DNA from: Drosophila pseudoobscura
Lineage: Eukaryota; Arthropoda; Insecta; Diptera; Drosophilidae
NCBI RefSeq assembly: GCF_009870125.1
Contig: NC_046683.1
Span: 63,131,869 to 63,195,868 of the forward strand
Direction: 5' to 3'
Length of the DNA: 64,000 nt
In this document: positions 34,101-48,500 of the stretch, one piece after another
Numbering within the stretch: position 1 is the first letter of the stretch
Layout: each line of letters opens with the position of its first letter
The notes under the pieces: model-generated
Told to the model about the DNA's origin: nothing
The model's database searches: none
What the model saw: only the letters and a program-made list of their open reading frames with translations
Translations under genes and position numbers: made by a program

Positions 34101-37100
34101 GATCCCACAAGCACTCCTCCTCCTCCATTGCCATTCATGGCGGTGGGGGTGGTGCTAGTGATGCTGTTGCTGTTGCTGCCGCTGATGGGCTGTGGGGAGC
34201 TGTTCTTCTTGTGGAAATTCTCTATCATTGTAGAGGCTGGACTCAGCACCCCACTGGGCGAGCTATCCGAGAAGTCTGTCATCTGTAAGGACGAAACACG
34301 AGAGAAAGAGAAAGAAAATGGTTATTATCGGTGGGAAATAGTTGGTGCCTTGTAAGGCAATGGGCTTAATCGGAAATCTATTGCTGGGTAAATCTCGGCA
34401 AACAAATGGGAAAAATGTGAATTCGCCTCAAAATACATTTAAATAATTAAAACAAATTATCATAAGTGAGAAATAGTTGCTGCCCTACAAGGCAATGGGT
34501 TTTTTCGCAGACCTGTTGCTGAGGAAATCTCGGTAATAAAATGGAAAAAATTAGATCACATTTTTCTCGGTAATAAAGTGGGAAAAATGTGAACTCCTAT
34601 TAAAATAAATATTTAATTATATTCTGAATACTTTAACAATGATTTGTGATTGTAGCCTCTACTTTTCTCCTACTGAAACCGCAAAAAAGTATTGCCTACA
34701 ATAGAATCCATTTCTGTTGTTCTTTATTGTTGTTTTTCTTTTTGGTTAACTAATGCCGCTAGATCTAGATATTAACAGCAGACGTCAGAGGCAAGGCCGT
34801 GGAAATTAAGTACCAGGGATTTTCGGGGGATTTTTCTACAACAAACAAAAGTTCCGACCGGCTCGGCTCGACCCGACCCGACCCTAGGCCTCACAGATTT
34901 CATTGGATTTTTGGATTTTCTTTGATTTTCTGTATATTGTTTTTCATTCAGAAAATATTAACATAAACACAATGCATTGATTTATGTTTATTTGCTTGAA
35001 ATGTAATTAATTTCTGCAGCGATTCAATTCGATTCGATTCGATTCGGGGCGCGTGGGCAGGATTTATTTATTGGCTCTTTATGGGGCTGGGCCGCGCTAC
35101 CAGCAAACGTTAACGTGTTCGTGTGGGCAGCACGAGACCTTAAAAGCCAGGCAAAGAACAGAACAGAACAGAACAGGACGGAAGATCAATATTTTTGCAA
35201 TTTATGCAAATGCAAAAGAGCGTACAACGAATCGTACGGCTGCCAAGCAACGGCAAAGAAAGCTTTCGAAAGCTGCAACTTCGAAACTCTAACGCTCTCT
35301 GGCGCCCATTGACAGCACCTACAACGCCTGGCGACGGCTTACAACACTGCTTCTGCGCAGAACGACAATCAGCTGTTTGCGTGGTGTAATTTTCGTGTTT
35401 TTTGTGTTTGTGTTCGTCCGAAGAAAAACTAGGTTTTTGTGCAAATTATTGCAGAAAAACGCAGGAAAAAGTGTGCAACTCGTACGGAAAGCTGTGTGGC
35501 ACGTATTGGTCATGGAGAAACGCGTGTGGCAGCTCTGCTGGCTGCTGCTGGCGATGGCGTCAGCATATGCCGACGTCATGGCTGGTGTAACGACGCAAAA
35601 TGCTCTGCTGGCGACGGGGGGCTCTGCGGCCGCTGCCGCCGCCGCCGCGGAGACTCCACCAGGCAGCAGCAGCAGCAGCAGCAGCACCACTGGTGTTTGC
35701 CCTCGCATGTTGCGCCACGTCTTTGAGAATGCCACGCCGCGCGACGAGCAGCAGGCTGGGGTCTTCGAGGAGTACAAGCCCGGCGGCGAGGTCGCCTCCG
35801 AGGAGCCCCTGGAGGAGGAGGCCTACCTCTGGAACTGCCTGCAGGCGTGCTGCGACAAGTCACGCAACCAGACGAGCGCCTGCAACGTGGTGCTCGTGTT
35901 CCACGGCAAGTGCTTCCACATCCGCTGCAGCAGCAACGAGGGATGCCTGCCCAAGCAGCGGGTGCGCAGCAACGAGAAGGTGCAGATGGTGCTGGTCAAT
36001 CCCGTGGGGGAGTCGGCCACGTGGTCGCAGCTGCTGAAGGCCTCCAAGCAGAACGCCGAGATCCTGCCCTACGACGAGCTGGCGGCCCAAGGGGCGGCAG
36101 CCCTCAACTTCTGGAAGCAGCCCCGTCGCCTGGGCTACCTGCCACGCAACCAGGTGAGTCTCCAAGCAGAGTGCTCACTGAAATCAGACCGTCTAGTAAC
36201 CCCGCACCTCCAAAGGACTCGCCCACCTACGACGATGAGGACTTCCCCTTGGCGGACAAGCGCATGAAGCAGCTGCACGATCAACTGGACGAGAACGATG
36301 TGCTGGCCAGCGAGGATCTCAATTACTTTGGCGGCGTGGAGCTGCCGCAGAATGGCAAGTTCATGACCTGTGACCAGGAGACGCCCTGCCCGCCGCAAGA
36401 GCAGTGCGTGCCCCTCCATCCGAATGCCGCCACGGGACTGTGCACCTGCCCCCGCGGCTTCGATTGGAACAAGCAGCGGAAATGCGTGATGCGTGCCATT
36501 CCCTACAGCGCCTATCTCACCAGCAACGAGGCTGTGCAGCAGCAACAGCAGCAGCAGGAGGATGCGGTGGCCGCCGCCGCCAGCGAGAACTCCCCCGAGA
36601 TGTCGACTGCGCCAGCAGCCAAAACGGAGCCCAGCAAGGACATTGTGGTCTCGGTGATGTCCAAGGAGGTGCGCCTGCCCGAGCAGGAGGTAACGCTGGC
36701 CGCCTTCACCGTCCCGGACGAGCAAACGAGCGACACCAAGTACAAGTATCTGTGGACGCTGATATCGCAGCCCAAGGGGCCGATGAACGGCACCATTTCG
36801 GACCAGAGCAAGTCCAAGGTGAAGCTCTCGAATCTCTCCGAGGGCCTGTACACCTTCAAGGTCACCGTCACGGGGGACAATGGCACCTTTGGCGAGGCGG
36901 CGGCCAATGTGACGGTGCTGCCCGAGAACCGCATCAACCAGCCGCCGCAGGTGATCATCTCGCCGGGGAAGCAGATCATCCGGCAGCCCTCGACCAACGC
37001 CATCCTCGATGGCAGCACCAGCACGGACGATGACAAGATTACTAACTGGCACTGGGAGGTCATTTCGGGACCCATTGGCTACCAGCCCTCGCTGCCGGAG

Positions 37101-40100
37101 GTGAACACGCTGCAGCTGGATCTCACGTCGCCGGGCAACTACACCTTCAAGCTGACGGTCACGGACTCCAACAACGTGACCAACTCGACGACGGCCACAA
37201 TCGCAGTTCTCAAGGAAACGGACTATGCCCCGGTGGCCAATGCCGGGGACGCCGTCATCCTGTACCTCCCGAACAACAACGTGACCCTCAACGGCACTGC
37301 CAGCTCGGACGATCACGAGATTGTGGCCTGGGAATGGACCAAGGACGCCAGCGACGAGGCCAAGGCCGTGGACATGCAGAACACGAGGACCCCCTACGCC
37401 CAGCTCTCGAACCTGGAGGAGGGCATGTACACCTTCGTGCTGAAGGTCACCGACGGCAGCGGCCAGTCGAGCACGGCCAAGGTGCACGTGTTTGTGAAGC
37501 CGCCAACGAATTCCCCGCCGATTGCGGAGGCGGGTGCCAACGCGGTAAGCCGGAGTAGGTCCTTATTTCACACTTGCTCTCAATCTGACCCCTGTTGCAC
37601 TTGCAGACCACGAGTCTGCCCATCAACTGGGTGCTGCTGAATGGCTCGGAGTCCAAGGACGACATCGGCATCAAAACCTATCAATGGAGGCAGCTCAACG
37701 GACCCAATAATGCAGTGATTCTGCAGTCCAACACATCGGTAACAGCATCGAGCGGACTGTTTCCCCTCGCTCGAGACTAATCCCTGTTCTATCCACCAGA
37801 TGGCAAACGCCACCAGCCTCACGTTGGGCCTCTACGAGTTCCAGCTGAGTGTCTCCGATGAGAACAACAACACAGCCACGGACTCCACTTGGGTGAAGAT
37901 TGTGCAGGGTAAGAGCCGAGGCAAAAGTCATCTGTGGACCCTTCTAATCCCCGAATTCTCGCCCTAGAGCGCAATGCTCCGCCCGTGGCCAATGCTGGCG
38001 GCGACCACAGCATCACAATGCCTGTCACAGCCATCTACTTGAACGGTTCGAAGTCCTGGGACGACTTGGCCGTCGTCAAGTATCTGTGGACGCGGGAGGA
38101 CAACAGTCTGGCAGCGGGCATGATTGTGGCAGACACCGACAAGCAGCCCGTGATGATTGTAAGTTCGAGCCGCCCCGGCCCGCTCCTCTGGCATGGAACG
38201 TGCGACTCATTTAAGACTCCTTCTTGCAGCTGACGAACCTCGTGCACGGCCGCTATGTCTTCAAGCTGACGGTGAGCGACGATCAGGGGCTGACGAGCAC
38301 GGATACCGTCAGCGTGAATGTCCACCCCGATCCGATGCTGATGTACCTCGTGCAAATGACCCTCCCCATGGGCATATCCGTCATCTCCCAGTCCGAGCTG
38401 GATTCCATCGTGCAAAAGCTGCAGCTGCTGCTGGGCGACGACAACAAGATACAGATACGAGAGCTCAAGTACGATCTGCACACGGAGGCGGCTGTCCTTG
38501 TGTTCTACGTGACGGGCGTGCAGTCGACGCCCCTGAATGCGCTGCATGTGGAGCTGCTCCTGCGGGCCAAGCTCCAGAGGGACGCCTCCATTCTGGGTGC
38601 CCTGTTCGTGGACATACGCACCACCGTCTGCCAGAACAACTGCTCCGGCCACGGCAGCTGCAACCCGGCGACACGCGCCTGCATCTGCGAGGCCTTTTGG
38701 ATGCCGTCAGCGGGCTACTTCTTCAGCAATCAGGAGGCCAATTGTGGTAGCTATATGGACTGTGTTCCCCTTGGGGGTATCGTTTCCTACTTCAGTCTCT
38801 CTCTTACAGATTGGTCCATATTGTATGTGTTTGTGGGCGTGATTGTGGGCTGCCTGCTGCTGTCGGGGGTCTTCTGGGGCATCGCCTGCGCCTGCCGACA
38901 GTCGAAGAAGCCGCGCTTGCGGCAGAAAGTGCAGAAATATGCCCTGATAGGCAATCAGGATGAGGAGGCGGCCAATTGTAAGTTATTGAGTGGAGTTCTA
39001 TTACCCTGCCAGCAGCTCACTTTCGCCCGTTCCCCCTCCGCAGATTCCCGCACTACTTCACTCACGGAATCAGAGACAGACTCCGATGTCCTCTTCGAGA
39101 CGCGCACAAAGCCCTCGCACAACGGGATTGGTGGCAAGCACGGCCACAAGTCCGCCCATGGCCATGGCAGCAGTGGTGGCGGCAGTGGCGGCTCCTCGGG
39201 ACGCGAGGGCCACAGCAAGTATGCCGTCACCAAATTGGGACGCAAAATCAAGGCCTAATTCCCGAGGGGCAACAGTCAGTCAGATATGCCTATATATGTG
39301 TGTGTTTTAGTCGATATCTGTACTATATATACATAGTAGTAGTGTGTGTGTGCGTGCAGATGTGTATGTGTGTGTGTGTGCGTGTGATATATATTTGTAT
39401 TTGTATTTGTATTTCCATATATACTACTATATACTTGAGATCTTTTTGTACTTTCCCACACATGTAAGAGGAGACGGAGACGAAGGAGGAGAAGGAGACG
39501 TGGCTCTGTGCATATGTTCCTTTTTTAATTGTATTTTTAAAGCCTACGTTAAGTATTATTATTTGTATAGTTCTTTTTTACACGAAGCTGCTGCTGTGCA
39601 ACCGCAAAAACACCTACACCTACACATTATTGTTTATATCGTTTTTACAATGCTTTTTTATCTGTACCCTTATATATTCTAGTATATTATGTGTTACCTC
39701 TTTATGTGTATATAGAAGTAGTAGCTGTTCCACAATCAAAAATGTAACGAAACAAAAACTACATGTAACTGCTGCTTAAAAGTGCAATGTGCACTGCAAT
39801 GCATTATGGTATTCCCCCAATTAAACAGAACACGAAATGATAGACGAAAATGGGAATGGGATTTTCAATGGTAATCGCAGGGATTATAGGTTGATTGGCA
39901 GCACTTTTACCCTAGAAAATATGTATCGGAAACCCTCGAAAAAAGGTTGGTTTTGGGTTCTATATCTTTCGAAGGGATGTGTGCCCAGTGATGGTCCTCA
40001 CAGGTACCCAGAGCCCTGTCCTGCTGCCCCTTTAATGCGTTCCGCCTTCAGTCGGATTCGAATGATTCCGACTCGAAACATAAGACGGGGTTCGTGTGCC

Positions 40101-42537
40101 TTCGAAGCTGATTCGAATACCGAATCCCAGCGTTTCGATTTGGCAGAGATGAGTCCATTTAAGGGCTCTCAATCATTAAAGCACAGCAATTAAGTACAAT
40201 CGTTGATCATTTAAAAGGCGATTTGCATGCAAAAGGCATCGATGTGCGCTCTAGACTTGTTGGGGTTTACTTTTATCTGACCCTGAGTACAAATCCCCAC
40301 AAAAGTAAAGGAAAATCAAAGGCCCCATTAAAGATTTCCATTTGGTTCCTTTTTTCATTCGTTAAATCAAACAATTTCCACAATTTAAAGTGGATTTTGA
40401 GGATTTTGTGCAAACACCAGCACGAAAGTACAGTGCCACCGGGGGGCAGGCAGCTGTCGTGCCAGAGATTGACACGAACACGAACACGAACGCTCTTGTT
40501 TACACGACTTTTGTTGACTTTTCGCATTTCGATCGAACGTATGTACATATGTACGTTTTTCCACAGGCAGCTTCTTTGTTTTTTCAAGCATTGCGAAATG
40601 TATTTCATGCAAAAACCCGCCCACACAAAAAACAGTCAACACCAAACTAGGTTCGGGCTCGCAAGCGGATCTCTGGGCTGGCCAAAATTCCTGGTAGCCA
40701 AAAACGAAAAAATTCTGGCGAAATACATCGCACGGCGTATATCGCACGTACATATATCGTATCTGGAAGACCTGATTCGACCGCTGCTGATTCGGGGGGC
40801 CTAAGTATTTGCGTGTTTGCTATTGATTTTAGCCGGATTTGTCCGGTCCAGGCCCCTGCCTCTGGTGTTGGCCCCCCCCCACCCCCGCGTCCCGGAAACC
40901 TTTGTCACGCGCGACCCATTTTTCACAGCTGGGAGCGGCCGCCGGAGACACGCGATTCCACCATAGCCGCCGCCGTCGACTGGCGCCTGTGTCGCCTCTG
41001 TCGCCTGTGTCGCCTGCCACATGTCATGACCATTGTCCGCCCCCGTTCTTCGTTCTTCGTTGTCCTTTGGTTGTAATTATCCCCCAAGCTCCCTGGCCAT
41101 AAACTTTTGCATGCCGCACGACTAATGAAGAGGTTCTTGAACCTCAAGGAGGCTCCTTTGCCCTGCACCCCTTTCCCCCGCCCCCGCAGCACACGTGATG
41201 TGGCTCGTGCCACTTCGATTTTTCCTGGTATTTAAAGCTTCCCCAATTGTTTGTTTTCCTCTTAAAACTCCCAATTAAACGTCTGCCATACACAATTCAC
41301 TTCAGAAATTATTCAATTCTGTTGAAATAAAAAAAAACGATGAATTTTTAATTTCTTTTGAATGTGCCATCAATTTCCATGCCGCAGGGCCCCATCCGCA
41401 TTACAGCTGTTCGGCGATGGAGATGGAGATGTTCGGACAATAAAAACAATCACCGCCGATCGCTGGAGTGGTGGGGAGAGGGGTAGGGGGAGGGGGGGAT
41501 GCCTGGCTACTGGTATTATCATTATTATTAAGATTGTCATTTGTCAAATGATCGACCAAAAAAGTGGCTTGTGTTTGTCTTAGAGTTCGAGTTTCGGTGT
41601 CGCATTGAGTTATGATGAGGATTTTGCATAAATTAAGCGGATGGCTTTATTTTGTTCAAAAAGATTATTAACAAATACCAGAGGCATGAATAATCCGAGG
41701 AATTCGGCGGTGGGCTTTCGATTGAAAGCGAATTCAAATGCCATTCGATTGCAGTTCCTTTTGAAATCTCCTGGAGACTTGTGCTCCTCTCTGGGCGGAG
41801 ATTTGGTCCCCTTCGCAGGAGTATTCCCTCCTCAGCTTTCCTTTGACACAAAACTAAGCCCCTTTCAAGGTACTCGTGGAGGTCCAAGGGGTTACAATTC
41901 TGGTTTCTCTCCCACTCCAATTTGCTGTGACGCTCGTTGGAGCCCAAGTTCAGGTTGGTTTCATTAAAAACTTATAAAACTTGAATCAATTAACATAAAG
42001 AACGATGGAGCGTCACATAAAAATAGAAAAGAGACCCGCAAGAGAACATTAACGAAGGAATAAAACTGGCTTTGGTTCTATTTTGGTTTGTTGTTTGATT
42101 TTTATGTGATTTAAATGAACACCATGGGGGCATGGAGTGGAGGGGGGGGGGGGGGGGGGGGGGGGTGCCTCCTGAGTGGTGGGACAGCATTTTTGCAAGG
42201 GTAACAAAGGGTGGCGATGGGGATGGGGATGGGGATGGTAGGGGAGGAGAACAACAGAAATTGGCACACGAGACAACGGTTGAGTGATTTTTAATGTTGT
42301 CGTGACAATAATTTTTTGGCGTTCTACTGATACGCGTTTTGGCCAAAGGGGGTGGAGGGGGGTTTGGGGGGGTGGGGTGCCACACTATAACCATAAAATG
42401 TTTTGTTTCTTTTGATTTTATTTGCGTTTTATAATTGTTTAATTAATGCTGTCGCCTGTCGCCCGTCCCTGTCCCCGTCCCTGTCCCTGGCATTTCATCT
42501 ATGAATGACAAACTTTTGTTTGCTTTTGCTCCCTCAT

Positions 42538-42570
<33 letters not shown>

Positions 42571-45500
42571 GTGAAACGCTTTTCATTATGAAGCAACTTC
42601 CTTTGTTCCCTTTTTCCCCCCACTTTGGCGGCACATTTCAAATGCACAAAAGCAAATAAATAGAACAAACAAATAGCGAACGCCATAATGGATAATGGGC
42701 AGACGAATGGCAGAGGGTAAAGTGCAAAAAACATAATGTAATAATGAAAGACGATCCGATCCGATCCGATTGGGGGTTCGGAACGTGGGTCGTGGGTTGA
42801 GGCCATTCTGTGGGCGTTGAAAAAACACACAGTGCCAGTGCAAGTGGGCGAGGAGATTCTTGTAGAGCTTGTAGAGAGTCAAGCGAGTCCAGAGATCCCG
42901 AGAAGACGGCCGAAGGGCACTGCCGCATAACGCGTGGCAGGCTGAACCTACAGTCTACAAAAAAAAACCAATTTCGGAATACTTTTAATCAGCTTTTCTC
43001 AGCGTAAACATCAATAAATCAATGGAACGAACTTCGACAAAGGCCTGCCTTACTGCACAGTGCCTAATGACAGCACAGACATTCCATAATTCAATTTTAG
43101 CCACCCCCCCCGCCCCCTTTGTAGCCCCCGGGAGCGCACCTTTTGAAGCACCGATGCACCTGCTACCGAGTGGCAGGCGACAAGTTTCGCAATTTGTGCA
43201 CTCGACGGTGGAAAATGGAATGAGAAACAAAAGTTGGAGGAGAGACAGAGAGAGAGAAGCTATAAATGACATGGCAGTCAAAGGCATTTCCGCCTCCGCC
43301 TCCAACGCCAACTCTCAGTCGATTTTCTATTCAAATTGCTTCAGAGTGCCCCTGTCCCTGCCCCTGCCGCTGCCCCTGCCGCTGGCCCTGCCATTACCCG
43401 CCTTGTAGTAAACGTTGAAGGGCGAAAACCGCAAAGCAAAGCGAAGCAACAAATCGAACACAAGTTCAAGGTCAATGCCACAGGCATACCAGGCAGACAA
43501 TGGCATTTTCTCTGTGGCAACAGCTGCCTGCCGCACTGAGATTCTGGGACTGGGTGTGCCACTGCACCGCCATTGCCATTGCCAATTAGAAGGTTGGTTC
43601 CCCGCGACTGCACTGCGGGTCTAGACATCTGTCTCATTAGCCGCAGATTAATCTAATGCTCGGCAAATTTGACGTTACATCTGTCGGGGCTCGAGCCAAT
43701 GCGTGGGTGCAGGAGATGCAGGAGGTGCAGGTGCGACCAGTGCCAAAAGTTAAACCAAGAGGAACGCCGCCTCGAGAGAGAGGCAGGCACTTCTAGGCAC
43801 TTGGTTTTGCTTGCTCATTCTTGATTACCGATTAAATGGATTAATGAAGCGAAATATTGATCAGCAGATGAGCCCCCGACCGAGGTGCGCTGCTGCATGA
43901 CGCGGTGAGGGAAAGAATAACCTTTTCGTGGAGTCAAAGATGGGTTTCTGATGGACTAATTACGAGTCCAGTCCTATAAATAGTACACTCTAACTACCAG
44001 GAACTACGACTATAATCAGTGGGGGAGAAGTATGTGTGTGTGTAAATAAATCCATTAAATTTCCTACCATAAAGTTACCCAAAACAAGAGCGGGCTGTCT
44101 CTCTCCGTAAGCCCCTTGCTTGCTGTTCAACAAATGACGCATTTTGTGAATTGTTTTCGGCAACTGCCACCCTTTTGTCGGGGTTCGCGGGGTCAGATTG
44201 CAATCCCTGCAATCCCTTGTGGGGACAAGGGTGTGTGTGTGTGCTTTTTTTGGGCCGCCTTTGATTGCCCGATTGCGTGGGCCGGGCCAATGTCTTTTTG
44301 ACAAGTTTGTCGCGTTCTGCGATTCGATAACGACTACGAGTGCGAGGTGGTGTAGTGGCTGGAAAGATAAGCCATAAATAAAACACTGGGGGGGGGGGGG
44401 GGGAACAGCATTTCCCACCGACATTCAAGCCCCCGTGTATCGGCGTGGAGACAACCGGTCCACAGATTCTTTGGGAGAGCCAAAGAGGTGCCAAATTGTA
44501 TGGGCTTCTGTTCTCTGCGGCGTGTAATCGGGGCAATCGACCATGAAACGGAGAGCCGCACAACTACGCCAAAACTATCTATCTATCTATTCATCCGTCT
44601 ATATCAAGGGGATCTAGGGGATACATACATGGGGCCGATCGCCAGAAGGAGGGAAAGGTGCGCTATACACCCCTCGCATATAAACAATAACAATGGCGAT
44701 TTTAATGTCTTTTCGGGGAAACACACAGCCCCCACACAGTTTATAGCGAATTTCCTGTTGAACTCGGCGCTTTATTCCAGAATATTTTGAAAATTCGAAA
44801 CAACTTGTACCTTTAGTTTTCACCTTTAAATATTGCACATTTCGAGCCCCCTCCACCCGCCCTTTCACTTGTTGCCTTCTGGAAACGCACTTTATCAGAA
44901 AAAAAAAAATCAAAATAACTCAAATCGGTATATCTTTTATTTGCGATTGCGATTTGTATGGAGTGGAGTAAGCCACGATTTTATTACGTATTTTTTTTGC
45001 TCTCAGCTTTTGCACGCGCGACGGCCACAGGCGACAGGCGACGGCGAACACAACGGAGAAACAGAACAGGAAAAACGAAAATAAGTGAAAAGCACCGCAG
45101 CGGCGGCGTATGCTTGATTGTGTCTGGTTAAGAGAGAGAGAGACGGAGAGAGAGAGCGACTTCTTGCAGAGACTTCGAGAGAGAGAGCGGCAACAATCTT
45201 TGGGCGCTTGTCAACACTGGCACGGAGCATTGCCAGCAGCCAAAAGCAGAGAGCGGATGGTGCCTGGGAGAGAGAGAGGAAGGGAGGTAGGGAGAGTAAC
45301 TTGTTGCTCTTGCTGTTATTTTTCGGATAAACACCACAAGGTTGTTGAAAAGCTCCTGAGCCATACAAAAAGCATTTTCGACAGCGTTTTCATTGGTCGA
45401 GATTTTGAGAGCAAGAGAAAGTGGTTCCGAGAGAGAGAGAAGCCAGGGCTGGATTTTGATCTTTTACCGATCCAGGGCCGATACACAAGAGGCGCGCGTG

Positions 45501-48500
45501 CAATTCAAATTTAAATTCTTTTTCCATTCTCCGACATTGTACATCAAAATATTTTTCATAATAGATATAATAGAGTTTATTGTTTTCCAAATGTATGGCA
45601 AGTTTTAGCAAAAACGAAGGCGAACGTTGTGAGTTGCTGCGGCGACCGCAACTCTACATTTATACCCGATATATAGTCAGTATACAGCCCTATAGGGCTA
45701 CATTGAGCGACAATGTGTGCGTGCGGGAGAGACAGAAAACGTGTCTCAACTTGTCGTCGGGCGCTGCGTAGCCACTGCGAATAGATTTGTTCCTTTTGGC
45801 TATACAAATGATACGATTCGAATCGGCTATTGATGATGATCAAGAATATATACACTTTATGGGGTCGGACGTTATACACATCCATTTTCACCACAAATCT
45901 AATATACCCCAATAGTTATTTTGAGTATCGGGTATAAAAACCAAGAGCCGTGCATATGAACCTAGTCGAATTACTCTGCATTAGATATACATATGTATTT
46001 TCAATATATGTATGTATGTATGTGTGTTTATATTACATCGAAACATCGAATATATGAGGTATTTTTATCAAGTTTGGGCCTTTAGAATTTATTCAATCAA
46101 GTGCCCTTCCTTCTGCGTTTTCCACTACACTTTTCGGGCATCTCGGGCGGTATAGCAATGATTTCGGCACGAGCTCTTCAATGGCTTGAGTCCGGACTCC
46201 GGAGGTATCAAATCCGGAGACCTGGCTGGCCCTTTTTCGATACCAGACGTCCAGGGAATTTTCGTTGTGGAAAATAAATGGTTTACTTTCCAGTGATGCA
46301 TGGCGCAGCGTCTTGTTGAAACGAGTAGCCATCGAGACCTTTCTCACGCACTTCGACGGTATGCACGACTATTTTCCGTGTACAGGGTGACCACTGCAGT
46401 GCGTTGGTTCGGTGTGAGGCGATTCATGAGTGAAACTTTACTCGATGTTTACATGGCGCATGGCGCACCCTGTATTGTGGCCAGCTCTCCCTCTCTCTGG
46501 CTTTAATTGCCGCCACCGTTGCAAATTTGAATTAAAGCTTTCTGTTGTAGTTGTTGTTGGCTGGCTCCCTTTCCCCCCTTCCCTTCCCTTCCCTTGTAAT
46601 TGAGTGGCGGTAAAGTGTTTGTGGAGCGTGTGATATCTCTGTCGAGCTCCAGTCCACTCCAGTCCAGTCCATTCCCCTGCACTCCCCTCCTCGCCTGTGC
46701 TCGTTTTTTAATTGAATTCATTCATGAATTACGAGCATTTGAACTGGACCCCAAACAAGTTCACATCTCAGAGAGATCTACGAAATGGGTCTATAATTCA
46801 GATAACCAAAGTGAAATGGCTATTTCCCCCCATTTGGATGCCCACTGGAGCAGTGCGAATATTTTGAAAAAGCTTGGAATTTGAACACTGAATGGAAGTT
46901 CAATTTAGAGATTATTCTCTGAGATCTGATAGATCTATTCATCGAATTCGTACATATATGATCTATTATCATCTGCTATAGATTTCTTGGAGATTTCCAG
47001 CTTTAATACCAAAGAAAATGTCTAGTATCAGAAGATTAAATCCTTGTATTCCTCGAAAATGCGTTGAAAAAAGCCTCCCTTGGATTTCCCTACAGAAATT
47101 GCCTTCCCCTAAGAGATCCCTTGAGGCAGAACTTACTGAAAACTCAATGTATGTCCAGTTTTTCCCACTTTTGATTCACTTTTCAGCTGCAAAAAGCACA
47201 GAATTTCCCAAGAATCAAACAACAATGAGAATATATAATTTAGTAACTACACTCGATTCGATCCATCAATGCTATAGATAGAGATACGAGAGCGAGAAGG
47301 GGCGCCGAAAGATACATATCTCAACTTTGTTGAGGCAGAAATTCCCCCCATTTCCAAGTCTATAATGGGTGTAGGGTAGGGGTCGTCCATCCACCAATTG
47401 ACGTCAGTGAGTGAGGCAGGCCACAGCCAGGCACCAGGCACCAGGCACCAGCCACCAGTCGGGCTGTGGCACGTACTGGAAATCAAATTATGTAGTTTTT
47501 CTATAGAGACAAAGGCATATAGAGAGACACGGCAGAGTAGCAAAAGGAAAACACAGAACAGAACAGAACAGAAATAAAACATTCGGTTCCACTTTAGAGT
47601 CGAAACAAAAGAAAGAAACAAGAAAATGCGCACAACAAAGATTCAGATCCAGATCCAGATCGTGGCAGATCCACGCACAATATAGATATAAATATATATA
47701 GAATAGAGAAGTCTCTACAGAAACAGAAAATGTTCTTTGAAATCATTAACCAATTTGTGGGGAGAGCCCTGGCAGTGCCCTGGCCCCGGGCTGTTCTTTT
47801 TTTTCGCCTTGTCGCAGGTCGAAAGTGCAAATTGACAGATGTTGTTTTTTTTCGGGGAACGGAACGGATCGGAATGGAACGGAGCGCTTGAAAGTCCCGT
47901 CCCCTATGGAAAACTGCAGTTGACGCACATTTCCATTCGAATCGCCATAAACAAACGCCGCATGAAATTAATTATAAACAAAATTCTGTGCGATTTATGT
48001 GCCGGCATTTTGAATACTTTGTGGTTTTTCCCTGCCATTCTTGTGGTTCGATTATCGGGCATGGGATGTTGCTCTGTTGTTTTTTGCTCTCCAATGAAAC
48101 GCAAAATCACAAAAACGTGTTCGAATATTTATGTTTATGTTTTTTCTCGATGGGTGGGATATTAAATTCAAGGTACAGCTATCCTCCAAATGCGTTTCGG
48201 CTTTCGGTCTTGAGTGCGTTTCAGGTTCACGTTCTGGGATCGTAAAGCGATTAAAATCCCATTTAGAGGCGTCACAGAAAACAGTTTTGAAGGAACTGCC
48301 TTTGCCATTGAGGCCATTGCTGATTGTTTTTCCTAAACTATGGAGCATTTGATGGCGCTATCTGGAGGAAGGAATTTCGAATGGGTTGTAGTAGAACTTT
48401 CGTTCCTGGAAGATGGTTTCTTTGACTCGGCATTCAACAAGTCCGTGGGCGTTCAGAGTCAGTTTCCTGACATTCATTGAAGCATTGAATGGCTGGTTGG

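Noticed and set aside
36135-37487. Minus-strand 450-codon ORF
   Set aside because: It is antisense to the PKD-repeat exon of the KIAA0319-like gene; GC-rich codon use keeps the opposite frame open.
42142-42165. 24-G run as a functional quadruplex
   Set aside because: A pure G run is as likely to be a sequencing or slippage product, and nothing around it supports a role.
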